Source: Ignavibacteriota bacterium
Lineage (GTDB): Bacteria > Bacteroidota > Ignavibacteria > SZUA-365
Reading direction: 5' to 3'
NCBI GenBank assembly: GCA_016218045.1
Contig: JACRFB010000006.1
Coordinates: 1 to 64,000 of the forward strand
DNA: 64,000 bases
The notes beneath the pieces are model-generated. The model saw only the letters and a list, made by a program, of their open reading frames with translations, had not been told where the DNA came from and searched no databases. The position numbers and the translations under genes are program-made. Positions 16,867-26,545 of the stretch are shown here, in pieces. Positions within the stretch are counted from its first letter, which is position 1. Each line of letters begins with the position of its first letter.

Positions 16867-16962
16867 CGGCTGGAATCCGCCGATACACACCAACACAACG
16901 ACCGTGTGATGCACTCATCTGCTGATGCGTTCAACTCCCGTTTCCCCTTTCCTCACACTTGC

Positions 16963-18858
16963 ATGCGTGTCGTCATGTCTCGCACACTCGTGATGTTCCT
17001 GCTTCTGTCCGCTTCCGCGCTGGCCCAGGTGCCTGCGGAGTACGCCGAGAAACCGCTCACGCGATGGTGGTGGTTCGCATCGGTCATCGATACCGGCGCT
17101 GTGGCCGCGCAGCTCGACTGGCTGAAGTCGAACGGCTTCGGCGGTGTCGAGATCGCCTGGGTCTATCCCCTGCGCGGCGATTCCGCCGCGCAACGAGACG
17201 GCTGGCTCTCACCCGAATGGTCGCGCAAAGTCGCCTCTGCAAAGCGCCATGCAGCGTCGCTCGGACTGCAATGCGACTTCACATACGGCACGCTCTGGCC
17301 CTTCGGCGACAGCCGCGTGCCGCCCGGGGACGCGACCACATTCTACGGCGACACAACCACGCGTGGATCAATGCGGCTGACCTGGGAACATCCTCAACGC
17401 GGCCGTGTTGTGAACCACCTCGACAGGAACGCGTTTCTGCGTTACTCCGCTCGGATCGGCACCGCGCTCGCACCCGCGCTTGCCGGCGACCCCTCGGCGC
17501 TGTTCTGCGATTCGTGGGAAGTGGAGACGCGCAAGCTGTGGACGCGCGGACTAGAAAATGACGTGCTGTCGCGCGTCGGGTATGATATACGGCCGTACAT
17601 GGATTCGCTGCTCGTTCCCCGAAACGCGGGCATTTTCTACGACTACATGTCGGTGTTGTCGTCGCGTGTGGTGCAGAATTTTTATGCAACCTTCACAGCC
17701 GAGGCACGCGCGCGCGGCGCGTTCTCCCGCGCACAGTGCGGCGGCGCACCGGCGGACCTGCTCGACGCATTCGCCTTTGTCGACGTGCCCGAATCCGAAG
17801 CCGTCCTCTTCGATCCGCCCTTCTCGCGTATCCCCGCCTCGGCCGCGGCACTGTACGGCAAACCGGTCGTCACCGCCGAGAGTTTCACATGTGCATACGG
17901 ATGGAAACGATGGCCGGGACCGGGTCCGCATCAGGGCGAAGAACGCGTGGCCGATCTGAAACTGATCGCCGACGCGCTGTTCGCCAACGGCGTCAACGGA
18001 ATCATCTGGCACGGTATGCCGTTTAATCCGCCCGACCGCAACGAGCTGTTCTACGCGTCGGTGCATGTCGGGCCCCACTCCCCCATGGCGCCGCGCTTCG
18101 CGGACTTCAACGGCTACCTCGCCACCGTGTCGGCGGCGATGCGGCGCGGACGCACATACACCGACGCCGCAGTGTATCTCCCGACCGAGGACGCGTGGAT
18201 GGACGGCGAGTATCCCGACTCGCTGAAGCTGCCCTGGGCCTGGGGCGCGTACGAGATGCGCACCGCGCGCGTGCCCGCGCCGCTCGCGGGCAGAAATCCG
18301 ATCTGGATCAACGGGTCCGCTCTCGCGGATGCGTCCGTGCAGGACGGTGTCATCGTGTTCCGCGAGTGCCGTTTCCAGTTCCTCTACGTCGATGCGCGGT
18401 ACGTCTCGCCACGCGCGCTGCTCGCCATGATCGCACTCGCGGAACAGGGCGCGCGCATCGTGCTCGTGCGTGAACCGCGCTGTCCGGGCCGCGTGCCGGA
18501 TCCCTCCTACCCGGCCCTGCTCAAGCGCCTGCGTGCCTTCCGCACCGTGGCGCGCACGCTCGATGCGCTGCATTGCGCTCCCGCGCTAGTCGAGGGCGAC
18601 GATATTCCGGAATACTGGGCCCGAATATCCGATACCGGGACCACGATCTTTTTTGCCCACCCCGCCTCGAGACAGGTGAAACATCCGGTGCCGTACGGCT
18701 GGGGCGATTCGTGTCCGCCGGCGGAGCGGCGCCTGCGCCTGCAGGCGTACGGCGCCCGGCATGACGTCGTGCTGCGTTTCGATCCCGCACAGTCGGTGCT
18801 TCTCACCATCGGACGGGACGGAACGCTGCGCTACGAGGACGTGGTTTTCCGCCCCTGA
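16963..18858 (+). CDS. GH106-like exported glycosidase (short form)
   Basis: 631 residues. A signal peptide (MSRTLVMFLLLSASALAQ) follows the ATG at 16963 or the ATG at 16975; earlier ATGs at 16906 and 16909 would add a polar leader. RWWWFASVID, KSNGFGGVEIAWVYPL and the later AQCGGAPADLLDAFAFVDVPE are signatures of GH106 alpha-L-rhamnosidases. Characterised members are about 1000 residues or longer; this one lacks much of the C-terminal beta-sandwich region, so its activity and linkage are uncertain. It follows the RhaD-like aldolase by 96 bases and fits supply of free rhamnose from polysaccharide. It converges on the TPR gene with 17 bases between. Confidence 0.78.
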   Translation: MRVVMSRTLVMFLLLSASALAQVPAEYAEKPLTRWWWFASVIDTGAVAAQLDWLKSNGFGGVEIAWVYPLRGDSAAQRDGWLSPEWSRKVASAKRHAASLGLQCDFTYGTLWPFGDSRVPPGDATTFYGDTTTRGSMRLTWEHPQRGRVVNHLDRNAFLRYSARIGTALAPALAGDPSALFCDSWEVETRKLWTRGLENDVLSRVGYDIRPYMDSLLVPRNAGIFYDYMSVLSSRVVQNFYATFTAEARARGAFSRAQCGGAPADLLDAFAFVDVPESEAVLFDPPFSRIPASAAALYGKPVVTAESFTCAYGWKRWPGPGPHQGEERVADLKLIADALFANGVNGIIWHGMPFNPPDRNELFYASVHVGPHSPMAPRFADFNGYLATVSAAMRRGRTYTDAAVYLPTEDAWMDGEYPDSLKLPWAWGAYEMRTARVPAPLAGRNPIWINGSALADASVQDGVIVFRECRFQFLYVDARYVSPRALLAMIALAEQGARIVLVREPRCPGRVPDPSYPALLKRLRAFRTVARTLDALHCAPALVEGDDIPEYWARISDTGTTIFFAHPASRQVKHPVPYGWGDSCPPAERRLRLQAYGARHDVVLRFDPAQSVLLTIGRDGTLRYEDVVFRP

Positions 18859-18875
18859 AGCGCCGCGCGATGTGT

Positions 18876-20729
18876 TCAGCGCGGAGTTTTCACACGCACG
18901 CTGTCCTGCGACGGCGCCGTGTCTTCCGCTTCGATGACCGACGGCGACTGCGCCGCCGGCGTGGAACCTTTCATAAGCGCATGAAGCGCCGCGGCCCGCT
19001 GCGCGTCGATCTGGGCCAGTTCGGTGTGGATGCGCGCCACCTCCTCGGTCTGCCCCGTCTTGAGCAGGACTTCGCCCAGCGTCGAGAGCACACGGCCATC
19101 CTTCGGCAGCGCGCGTTGCGCCGTGCGCAGCGGCGGCACCGCCTCGTCGTAGCGCTGCAGATCGCGCAGTGTCGCACCCAGCAGCAGGGCCGGTTCCACG
19201 AAGGTGGAATCGAGCCGCAGGGCCGAGCGCAACGGATCGACCGCCTCGGCCTTGCGGCCCGCAAGCGCGAGCGCAAGTCCCAGATTCGATTGCACCGATG
19301 CATCGTCCGGCGCGGCGGCCGCGGCGCTCTGCAGCGGTTCAATGGCATCGAGCGGACGCGAGGCCCGGATACGCAGCACGCCCAGATTCTTCAACGCCTT
19401 GAGGTGACGCGGATCCTGACGCAGCACCGCGAGGAATGTTTCCTCCGCCTCCTTCGATTTTCCGGACAGATCCTGGGCGACGCCGAGAGAAAAACGGAGC
19501 GTGGTGTTGTCCTTTGCATGGACCAGCGCCGCCTTCAGCACGGCGATCGCGGCTGGATATTCCTTGCGCCGCATGCGGAGATCGGCCAGCGACTGCGCGG
19601 CCTTCACATTGTCGGGTTTCAGCGCGAGCGCGCGCTCGTAGGCGCCGGCGGCGCGTTCCGCGTCGCCCACACGCTCGAAGCACAAGGCGGCGTTGACCAG
19701 CGCCGACACACCTCCGGACGGCAGTGCCTCGGCCGCCAGAAATGCCTCGGCCGCATCCTTCCACTGCTCGAGCGCAAAGAGAGATTCGCCGAGTTTGAGC
19801 GAGGCCTCGGGGAAAGGCGTGCGCACACGTATCCCGCCACGAAATGCATCGGCGGCATCCGCGTGTTTGCCCTGCGCGGCAAGCGCGACTCCGAGGTTGT
19901 ACCATGCGGCCGCGGTGCCGCCCTTGACGGCGACGGCTTTGCGGAAGGCCTCCGCCGCGCCCGCCGGATTCCCTTTCGCCGTGTGCGCCTTGCCCGCGAG
20001 GTACCAGAGTTCCGCTTCGTCGGATTTGAGAGCGGTGCCGCGCGCGGCAAGAGCGAGCACGTCATCATAGCGTTTCGCCCGGTCGTAGAGCGAGGCGAGA
20101 TTCACCATCGCGTCGACATAGTCGCCGCGCACGGTGATCGCCTTTTCATAGGCGCGCATCGCCTCGTCGGGACGTTTGGCGTTATCGGCCGCGATGCCGA
20201 GCGAGTACCAGATGCGCGCGTCGTCCGGACGGAGCGCTGCCACGGCCTTCAGCGGTCCGAGCGCCTCCTCGTACCGCTTCGTCTGCACATACGACACACC
20301 CAGATTCAACAGTGCCTCGGGGTACGACGGCCGCGCGGCTATCGCCGCCTTGTAACTCGCGATTTCTTCATCCGTTTTTTTCAGTTTTCCGTACGCGAGG
20401 CCCAGCGTGTATTGGATCTCTGCGGCATCCGTCGCAAGGGGCACGGCCTTGCGCAGCGACATCACCGCCTCGGAATATTTTGCCGCCTTGAAATAGGCCT
20501 TGCCCAGATTGAAGTGCCCTTTCGACTCCGAGGGACGCAAAGCCGTGATCTCGCTGAAGGCGCGGATCGCATCGTCGTAGCGGTTCTCCTGCATCGCGGT
20601 CACGCCCTTGTCGTACAGCTCCGCGACCTGGGCCTGATCCGGCTGCGCAACCGCCGTCACCGTGCAGAGCATCAGCACGCACACCGTTGCAACAGCCACC
20701 GACCACCCATCACAACACAGCACTTTCAT
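18876..20729 (-). CDS. Exported TPR-repeat protein
   Basis: 617 residues with a signal peptide (MKVLCCDGWSVAVATVCVLM, cut after VAQ or nearby). The mature protein is almost entirely tetratricopeptide repeats of 34 residues, about sixteen, with the typical W-LG-Y-A-F-A-P pattern (for example AYFKAAKYSEAVMSLRKAVP). It should form a superhelical periplasmic scaffold. The last 30 residues are disordered and Ser/Pro-rich. No enzymatic domain is seen. The region upstream (20730-20830) is a CT-rich low-complexity gap on the plus strand. Confidence 0.85.
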   Translation of the reverse strand: MKVLCCDGWSVAVATVCVLMLCTVTAVAQPDQAQVAELYDKGVTAMQENRYDDAIRAFSEITALRPSESKGHFNLGKAYFKAAKYSEAVMSLRKAVPLATDAAEIQYTLGLAYGKLKKTDEEIASYKAAIAARPSYPEALLNLGVSYVQTKRYEEALGPLKAVAALRPDDARIWYSLGIAADNAKRPDEAMRAYEKAITVRGDYVDAMVNLASLYDRAKRYDDVLALAARGTALKSDEAELWYLAGKAHTAKGNPAGAAEAFRKAVAVKGGTAAAWYNLGVALAAQGKHADAADAFRGGIRVRTPFPEASLKLGESLFALEQWKDAAEAFLAAEALPSGGVSALVNAALCFERVGDAERAAGAYERALALKPDNVKAAQSLADLRMRRKEYPAAIAVLKAALVHAKDNTTLRFSLGVAQDLSGKSKEAEETFLAVLRQDPRHLKALKNLGVLRIRASRPLDAIEPLQSAAAAAPDDASVQSNLGLALALAGRKAEAVDPLRSALRLDSTFVEPALLLGATLRDLQRYDEAVPPLRTAQRALPKDGRVLSTLGEVLLKTGQTEEVARIHTELAQIDAQRAAALHALMKGSTPAAQSPSVIEAEDTAPSQDSVRVKTPR

Positions 20730-20830
20730 TCACACTTTCACTTTGATGGTACACACTTCTTTCTACCTCTTCCCTCATCCAACGTCTCCCTTCCCTCTTC
20801 TCTCTTCATGCTTCACACCTGGCAGCACGT

Positions 20831-21175
20831 CTAGCGCTCCTCCGACTCAACCTTTAACTCGGGAGGATTCGTGTTGGTCAGCACCACCGTGTACCGGTAA
20901 TCGTTTTTTGTTCCGAAGGTCACAGTCGGCGCGGTGTTTTCGCCCTGCACGGATGCCGTGGCGGTGAAGGTGGTTTCACTCACGTCCTGATACGCGGTGG
21001 AGGTGTTCGGCGCCACATCGTTGATGTTGATTGTGTTCCCCGCCGCGGGTTTCAACTGAACGTTCGTCTTTTTCGAATAATCGTTCCGGACGCGCAGCGA
21101 CGGAGCTTCCTCAGAACAACCCTGGGCGAGCAAAAGCACGGCACACAGCGCCATTGATGCAAAAATCCGTTTCAT
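20831..21175 (-). CDS. Small lipoprotein of unknown function
   Basis: 114 residues from the ATG at 21175, which has an excellent Shine-Dalgarno sequence (AGGAGG) 6-8 bases before it. The lipobox is LAQGC (Cys20). The mature domain is about 94 residues, rich in beta strands and Thr/Asn (LRVRNDYSKKTNVQL, then YRYTVVLTNTN). It resembles a small Ig-like fold, but no family is recognised. The frame is open to 21388 without a better start. It is divergent from purM. Confidence 0.75.
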   Translation of the reverse strand: MKRIFASMALCAVLLLAQGCSEEAPSLRVRNDYSKKTNVQLKPAAGNTININDVAPNTSTAYQDVSETTFTATASVQGENTAPTVTFGTKNDYRYTVVLTNTNPPELKVESEER

Positions 21176-21344
21176 GTGTCCTCCTGGCAGGGTGGTTGGT
21201 GGCAGAATGGTGTGCGCCGCACGGCATGTTCCGATGCGGCGCGCAGGGATAAATACGCCAATACACAGCAAATATGAAAGCCCCAAAGCCGCCGCACATG
21301 GAAATAACTTCCGAAGCCGCGCCGTCGGACCCGCCGCCATGGCA

Positions 21345-21375
21345 TTGGAATTGCCCGCGCATCGGAGTATTTTTG
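21345..21375 (+). promoter_or_regulatory. Bacteroidota-type promoter of purM
   Basis: ATTG ending at 21347, 20 bases, then TATTTTTG at 21368-21375, an exact TAnnTTTG. The following ATG at 21376 would lie upstream of the transcription start, which argues for the GTG at 21403 as the purM start. Confidence 0.6.
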
Positions 21376-21402
21376 ATGTTTCAACCAATTTTTGGATGTG
21401 CA

Positions 21403-22398
21403 GTGAGTCTTACGTACAAGGTTGCAGGAGTTGACATCGATGCGGGCGAGGAGACGGTGCGCCGCATTGCCAAGGCCGTAAAGGGCACACACTCGCCCCT
21501 CGTGTTGAACGACATCGGCGCCTTCGGCGCCTTGTTTGATGCGGGCTTCAAGGATTACGAGCAGCCCGTGCTGGTGTCGAGCGTCGACGGCGTGGGCACC
21601 AAGCTCAAGATCGCCTCGATGTGCGGGAAACACGACACTGTGGGCCAGGATCTTGTCAATCACTGCGTGAACGACATCCTCACCACGGGCGCGCGGCCTC
21701 TGTTTTTTCTGGATTATTTCGCGACAGGCCGCCTCGATCCAAATGTGGCGGAGCAGGTGATCCTCGGCTTCGTGAAGGCCTGCACCGAAAACGGCTGCGC
21801 CCTGATCGGCGGCGAGACGGCCGAGATGCCCGGCATGTACGCGCCCGACGAATACGACATCGCCGGCACCATCGTCGGGATTGTGGAGAAATCACGCATA
21901 CTGAACAAGACCCACGTGTGTGACGGTGATGTGCTGATCGGACTCCCCTCGACGGGCCTGCACACCAACGGCTATTCACTGGCGCGTGCCGTGCTGCTGC
22001 CGCATTTTGACGTCACGGCACATATCGATGAATTGGGCGGCACGCTGGGCGAGGCCCTGCTGGCTGTGCACCGGTCCTATCTTCACGCGATACTGCCGCT
22101 GCTGCCCGGCGGCGGCGTACACGCGCTCTCGCACATCACGGGCGGCGGCATCATCGGAAATACGCGCCGCGTGCTTCCCGAAGGACTCGCCCTCGACATC
22201 CGCTGGGACGCATGGACACGCCCTCCCCTTTTCTCTTTGATGCAGAAGCTCGGGGATGTTCCCGAAGAAGACATGCGTAGAACCTTCAATCTCGGAATCG
22301 GCATGATTGTCATCGCCGATCCTGCACATGTTGACGACATACTGCGCGCGCTCGCGCCCGAGCATCCCGTCGTCATGGGTTCCGTAACCCGCTCCTGA
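21403..22398 (+). CDS. purM: Phosphoribosylformylglycinamidine cyclo-ligase
   Basis: 331 residues from a GTG. Family signatures are MSLTYKVAGVDIDAGEE at the start, SSVDGVGTKLKIA, GGETAEMPGMY (ATP and substrate site) and SHITGGGIIGN. The enzyme closes the imidazole ring of AIR in de novo purine synthesis. An ATG at 21376 is preceded by GGAG but is the last part of a promoter element, and PurM proteins conventionally begin at the SLTYK position, so GTG is preferred. The gene stands alone; other pur genes are not in the window. Confidence 0.93.
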   Translation: MSLTYKVAGVDIDAGEETVRRIAKAVKGTHSPLVLNDIGAFGALFDAGFKDYEQPVLVSSVDGVGTKLKIASMCGKHDTVGQDLVNHCVNDILTTGARPLFFLDYFATGRLDPNVAEQVILGFVKACTENGCALIGGETAEMPGMYAPDEYDIAGTIVGIVEKSRILNKTHVCDGDVLIGLPSTGLHTNGYSLARAVLLPHFDVTAHIDELGGTLGEALLAVHRSYLHAILPLLPGGGVHALSHITGGGIIGNTRRVLPEGLALDIRWDAWTRPPLFSLMQKLGDVPEEDMRRTFNLGIGMIVIADPAHVDDILRALAPEHPVVMGSVTRS

Positions 22399-22517
22399 TC
22401 GGCATTGTCATCTTCATAGGGCGGACGTTCCCACGTCCGTCGCCGCACGGCGGGCACCAAGCCGCCGCCCGCGGTGTTTGTCTCCTGAAACGCCCCTTTC
22501 ATACACCGGTGACGTCC

Positions 22518-25484
22518 ATGCAGCGTTTTCGTTTCCTCGTTCTGTTTCTCCTTGCCGCCGTTTCTGTTGCACCGCGCCTCACAGCAGCGGGTAATCCCGG
22601 TTCCGCGGATCCGAAAGAACGCCTTGCCGCGCTGCGCGGGGGCGAATGGGCACAGGGTATAGTCGTCGTCAAATACGCGCCGGCAGCGCGGGCATATCTG
22701 TCAAAATCCTCCGCGGCACTTCCTGCAGCGAGCGCTGCGTTTCTGCGCTACGGCGTACACGAGACGGTACAGATGTATCCCTCGCACAGGCAGTCGTTTG
22801 CGCCTGACGGACGTGAACTTGGTCTCGATCGCATGTACCGGGTCAGCTATTCGTCGACGGCGGATCCCATCGAGGTCGCGCGCGCCTTGAGCGAGATTCC
22901 GGGCATCGAATACGCCGAACCCGAGCGCATCCACCGCCTTGCGTATGTGCCCGACGACGCGATGCTCTCGTCGCAGTACGCGCTCGATCTTATGGACATC
23001 AAACGCGCATGGGACATCACCAAGGGTTCGCGCTCCGTCGTCATCGGCGTGGTCGACAGCGGCGTATTGTGGACGCACGAGGACCTTCGCGAGAACGTCT
23101 ACATCAATCCAGGCGAAGACACCAACGGCGACGGGAAATACACCACCGCCGACAACAACAGCAAGGACGACGACAACAACGGATATGTCGACGATGTGAT
23201 CGGCATCGATTTTGCGGGCAAGGACGGCAACGGCGGCGGCGCCTACTACGACAACAATCCATCGCCCACCGCCACGGGAAACCCACACGGCACACATGTC
23301 GCGGGCATCATGGCGGCCATCGGCAACAATGCCAAGGGTGTCGCGGGAGTCGCCTTCCAGTGCCGCTACCTGCCCGTCAAATGCGGCACCGATAACGCGG
23401 GCGACCGCATCCTGCGAGGGTACGACGGCATCATGTACGCCGCCGACATGGGCGCTACCGTCATCAACTGCAGTTGGGGCGGCGAGGGCGGTTACCTGCA
23501 GAGTGAAATCGATCGCATCGAATACGCGCTCGGCAAGGGCGCCGTGGTGGTTGCCGCAGCGGGCAATAACGGACGCGACGGCATCTTTACGCCGGCCGCC
23601 TACCCGAATCTCCTGAGTGTCGCCAGCGTGGGGTCCGGCGACCGTGTAAGCAGCTTCTCGAACTACTCCACGTGGGTCGACGTCTCCGCACCGGGCGACA
23701 ACATCATGAGCACGCTCAGCAGCACCACATCGGCCTACGGAGGCATGTCGGGCACCTCGATGGCGAGTCCGAACGCCGCCGGCGTTGTGGCGCTCGTCGC
23801 GAGTCACAGACCCGAATTACGCGGACGCGCCCTGCTCGAGCAGGTGCGTGTCACGTCCGACAACATCGACGCGGGCAACAACGCCCGTTACACACGCAAG
23901 ATCGGCTACGGACGCGTCAACGCCTACAGCGCCCTCACCAAATCGCTCCCCTCCGTGCGCATGACCTGGTCGCAGATCAGCGACACCGCGCGCGGCAACG
24001 GTAATGCCGTGTTCGACCGCGGCGAGGTGCTCGAGGTCGCGATGCGATGGAAGAATTTCCTCTCCACCACAAAAAACGCGACGGTGACACTCACAACAAA
24101 GAGCCCGCACGTCACGATACTGAACGGGACCTTCCAGCTCGGCGCGCTCGCGGCCGGAGAGGAGACGGGCAACACCGCCTCGCCCTTTATCATTCAGCTC
24201 GCGGATGTCGAGGCCTATAACGAACAGATCGACCTCTTCTTCACCATCACCGACGACGGTTACGACGACTACGGCGGCATCTCCTTCATCTGGCAGCCCA
24301 CGTATCGCGACCACACCGTGAACGACGTCACCACCACAATATCCAACGACGGCAACATCGGCTTCGACGATTTCTCGGGTGTGCGCGGGAAGGGCTTCAT
24401 CTATCGCGGCAACGGTGTGAACGTGCTGTTCGAAGGCGGCCTGATGATCGGCGCCAAGGTGGCGGGTATTCCGATGGTGGTTGATGTCGTGCGGAATGAA
24501 AGCGGCAGCGTGCAGTGCGCGGACTTCATCGGCGCCTCACCCGTGGACATGCGCACCCCGGGCGCGCGCGCGGCGCAGGAAGGTGAAACAGAATTCACCG
24601 ACGACAACGCGCCGCTCGGCAACAAGATCGGACTCCGCGTGCGTCTGCATTCCTACGAGTTCACCGATACGGAACTCGCGAACGCGGTCATTCTCCGCTA
24701 CACGATACACAACACCTCGCAGGACGTACTCGAGGACCTGCACGCGGGCCTGTACTTCGACTGGGACATCGGTCCCAGCGCGTCGAGCGACATATCGGAC
24801 TTCGACACCACCACACTCACGGGCTACGCGTACGACATCAACAAACAGGTGCCGACCATGATCGGCACCACGGTGCTGACGCGCGAGAAGCCGACGCATT
24901 TCATGACCATCGCCAACCCGGATCCCGACACCGATCCACCCGTGTTCGGCATACACAACGGTTACACGAAGGACGAAAAGTGGCGCTCGATCAGTTCGGG
25001 CATCTGGCACACGCGCAGCGTGTTCACGGATATTTCGCAGGTCATCGCCAACGGCCCGTACACGCTGCGGCCGGGCGATTCGGCCGTGCTGGCCTTTGCG
25101 CTCACCGCCGGACTCAAGGTTGCCGATGTTCTCGCGACCACACCAAAAGTCCTTGACAAGTGGCGCGAAATCATCTCCGTGACAAGCGTGTCCGATCCCG
25201 ACTTCGCCATACGCGGCCTGCGTATTCTCTCGATCGCGCCGCATCCGCTGCGTGCCGACGATGGTGCCGGACTCATGCTGTCGTACTCGCTCGATACCGA
25301 AGGCAGCGTGGACGTGGCGGTGTTTGATGCACTCGGCCGCGTCGCCGCGCGTTTCCCTGCCGTGGACCGGGTCGCGGGCCTGCACACGGAACGCCTCCCG
25401 CTGCGCGGCCTGGCTGCCGGCAGCTACCTCGTGCGTGTTTCGACGCAGCGTGCCGCGGCGTCGGCAAAACTTATCGTGCGGTAG
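22518..25484 (+). CDS. Subtilisin-like S8 protease with T9SS sorting domain
   Basis: 988 residues from the ATG at 22518 (a GTG three codons upstream is less likely). After the signal peptide, a propeptide-like region reaches about residue 150. The catalytic domain has Asp180 (GVVDSGVLW), His257 (PHGTHVAG) and Ser414 (GTSMASP). An Asp/Asn-rich loop at about 200-226 (DTNGDGKYTTADNNSKDDDN) looks like a calcium site. A long beta-rich region follows. The last 80 residues are a type A T9SS C-terminal domain with APHPLR, VAVFDALGRV and GSYLVRV. The protein should be secreted through the outer membrane and anchored or released there. Its end overlaps the convergent downstream gene by 14 bases. Confidence 0.93.
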   Translation: MQRFRFLVLFLLAAVSVAPRLTAAGNPGSADPKERLAALRGGEWAQGIVVVKYAPAARAYLSKSSAALPAASAAFLRYGVHETVQMYPSHRQSFAPDGRELGLDRMYRVSYSSTADPIEVARALSEIPGIEYAEPERIHRLAYVPDDAMLSSQYALDLMDIKRAWDITKGSRSVVIGVVDSGVLWTHEDLRENVYINPGEDTNGDGKYTTADNNSKDDDNNGYVDDVIGIDFAGKDGNGGGAYYDNNPSPTATGNPHGTHVAGIMAAIGNNAKGVAGVAFQCRYLPVKCGTDNAGDRILRGYDGIMYAADMGATVINCSWGGEGGYLQSEIDRIEYALGKGAVVVAAAGNNGRDGIFTPAAYPNLLSVASVGSGDRVSSFSNYSTWVDVSAPGDNIMSTLSSTTSAYGGMSGTSMASPNAAGVVALVASHRPELRGRALLEQVRVTSDNIDAGNNARYTRKIGYGRVNAYSALTKSLPSVRMTWSQISDTARGNGNAVFDRGEVLEVAMRWKNFLSTTKNATVTLTTKSPHVTILNGTFQLGALAAGEETGNTASPFIIQLADVEAYNEQIDLFFTITDDGYDDYGGISFIWQPTYRDHTVNDVTTTISNDGNIGFDDFSGVRGKGFIYRGNGVNVLFEGGLMIGAKVAGIPMVVDVVRNESGSVQCADFIGASPVDMRTPGARAAQEGETEFTDDNAPLGNKIGLRVRLHSYEFTDTELANAVILRYTIHNTSQDVLEDLHAGLYFDWDIGPSASSDISDFDTTTLTGYAYDINKQVPTMIGTTVLTREKPTHFMTIANPDPDTDPPVFGIHNGYTKDEKWRSISSGIWHTRSVFTDISQVIANGPYTLRPGDSAVLAFALTAGLKVADVLATTPKVLDKWREIISVTSVSDPDFAIRGLRILSIAPHPLRADDGAGLMLSYSLDTEGSVDVAVFDALGRVAARFPAVDRVAGLHTERLPLRGLAAGSYLVRVSTQRAAASAKLIVR

Positions 25485-26415
25485 AGACTCCCAGCGCCGC
25501 CAGCGCTGCCTCGGCCTTCCCGGCGAGCTGCTGCGGCGAGACATCGTGCCAGGCGCGGATCAATTCCGCGCCGGTGCGTCGCAACACGGGATCCCAATGG
25601 ATGCGCGGTCTTGCGAAGGTTTCGCATATCGCGCGCCGCAGTTCCGGATGCTCGATCGGAGTGCACGTATTCAGAAACGACGCGAGGGCGCCGTGGTTTC
25701 CGTACATCACGGCCGAACGCAGCGCGAGCGTGATCGCCGCGTACACGTTAGTATTGCTGATCGCCTCGAAGGTCGGGGGCAGCAGCGCAAGCGCCTCCGC
25801 GGTATAATCGGCATGCAGCGACATAAGTCGTGCCGCGACGACAAGCGGCAGCAGCTTGCGCCATGCCGCCGGCTCGGCGGCGATTGTCCGCAGTTCCGCC
25901 GCGTCCACGGGAAAATCGCGCACGTACCGCTCGAGGAACACGTGGATGATGCAGTTGCGCGCGTCCACCCAGTCCACACTCGAATCGAGCATGGGCACGA
26001 GCTGTGCTGCCACCTGCGGCTGTTCGTCGGTGTACGCGCCGAGCACCATACAGGCGATCTTACGCAGATGGAGCACGCCGTACTGGAATCCCCGCGCCAT
26101 GCCGAATTCATTGGCCGACGGAATCGCGACGTAGTGCAGCGGCGCGACATCCCACAGCCACGAACAGAAATCGAGTCCATTCGGCGGCAGTCCTGCAAAA
26201 CCCTGCCGCAACCCCCGCGCGATGCGCTTGGCGAGATCGTTCACCTGTAAACGGCCGTCCTGCAGCGCGGGAGGATCCTCGAGCTGCACGATGATGTCCA
26301 CCAACGCCGTCTCGAAATCGCCACCGATGATGCGCTGGCTGTTCAGCACATTGCGCCCGAAAATCTCGCGCGCGAGACCTTCGTCGATGTGGGCGACTGT
26401 GAGACGATCGTGCAT
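25471..26415 (-). CDS. HEAT-like helical protein, possibly AlkD-related
   Basis: 314 residues, no signal peptide or membrane segment. The protein is rich in amphipathic helices, and the segment round VDARNCIIHVFLERYVRDFP followed by AAWRKLLPLVVAARL resembles HEAT-like repeats of the AlkD superfamily, though the match is weak. No catalytic signature could be confirmed. The gene stands alone and overlaps the end of the convergent subtilase gene by 14 bases. The ATG at 26415 is the first in the frame. Confidence 0.65.
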   Translation of the reverse strand: MHDRLTVAHIDEGLAREIFGRNVLNSQRIIGGDFETALVDIIVQLEDPPALQDGRLQVNDLAKRIARGLRQGFAGLPPNGLDFCSWLWDVAPLHYVAIPSANEFGMARGFQYGVLHLRKIACMVLGAYTDEQPQVAAQLVPMLDSSVDWVDARNCIIHVFLERYVRDFPVDAAELRTIAAEPAAWRKLLPLVVAARLMSLHADYTAEALALLPPTFEAISNTNVYAAITLALRSAVMYGNHGALASFLNTCTPIEHPELRRAICETFARPRIHWDPVLRRTGAELIRAWHDVSPQQLAGKAEAALAALGVSTAR

Positions 26416-26545
26416 GTGCTGGAGGCGGAAGCTGGGGTGAGGAGAGAGGTCGGAAACCGTGGATCAACGGATCAAGGTTTGCTGCGTACGCGGGTGCGTG
26501 ACGGAGACACGGCCCTCGTCGCGCGGACGTCCGCCGGACCGCCGG

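Noticed and set aside
18870-20834. A 654-codon open frame opposite the TPR gene
   Set aside because: It is rich in Arg, His and Gly without any domain, and mirrors the periodic TPR codons.
21376-21378. ATG start for purM with an apparent Shine-Dalgarno GGAG
   Set aside because: The GGAG and the ATG flank an exact TAnnTTTG element with a TTG box 20 bases upstream, so they are better explained as promoter sequence.
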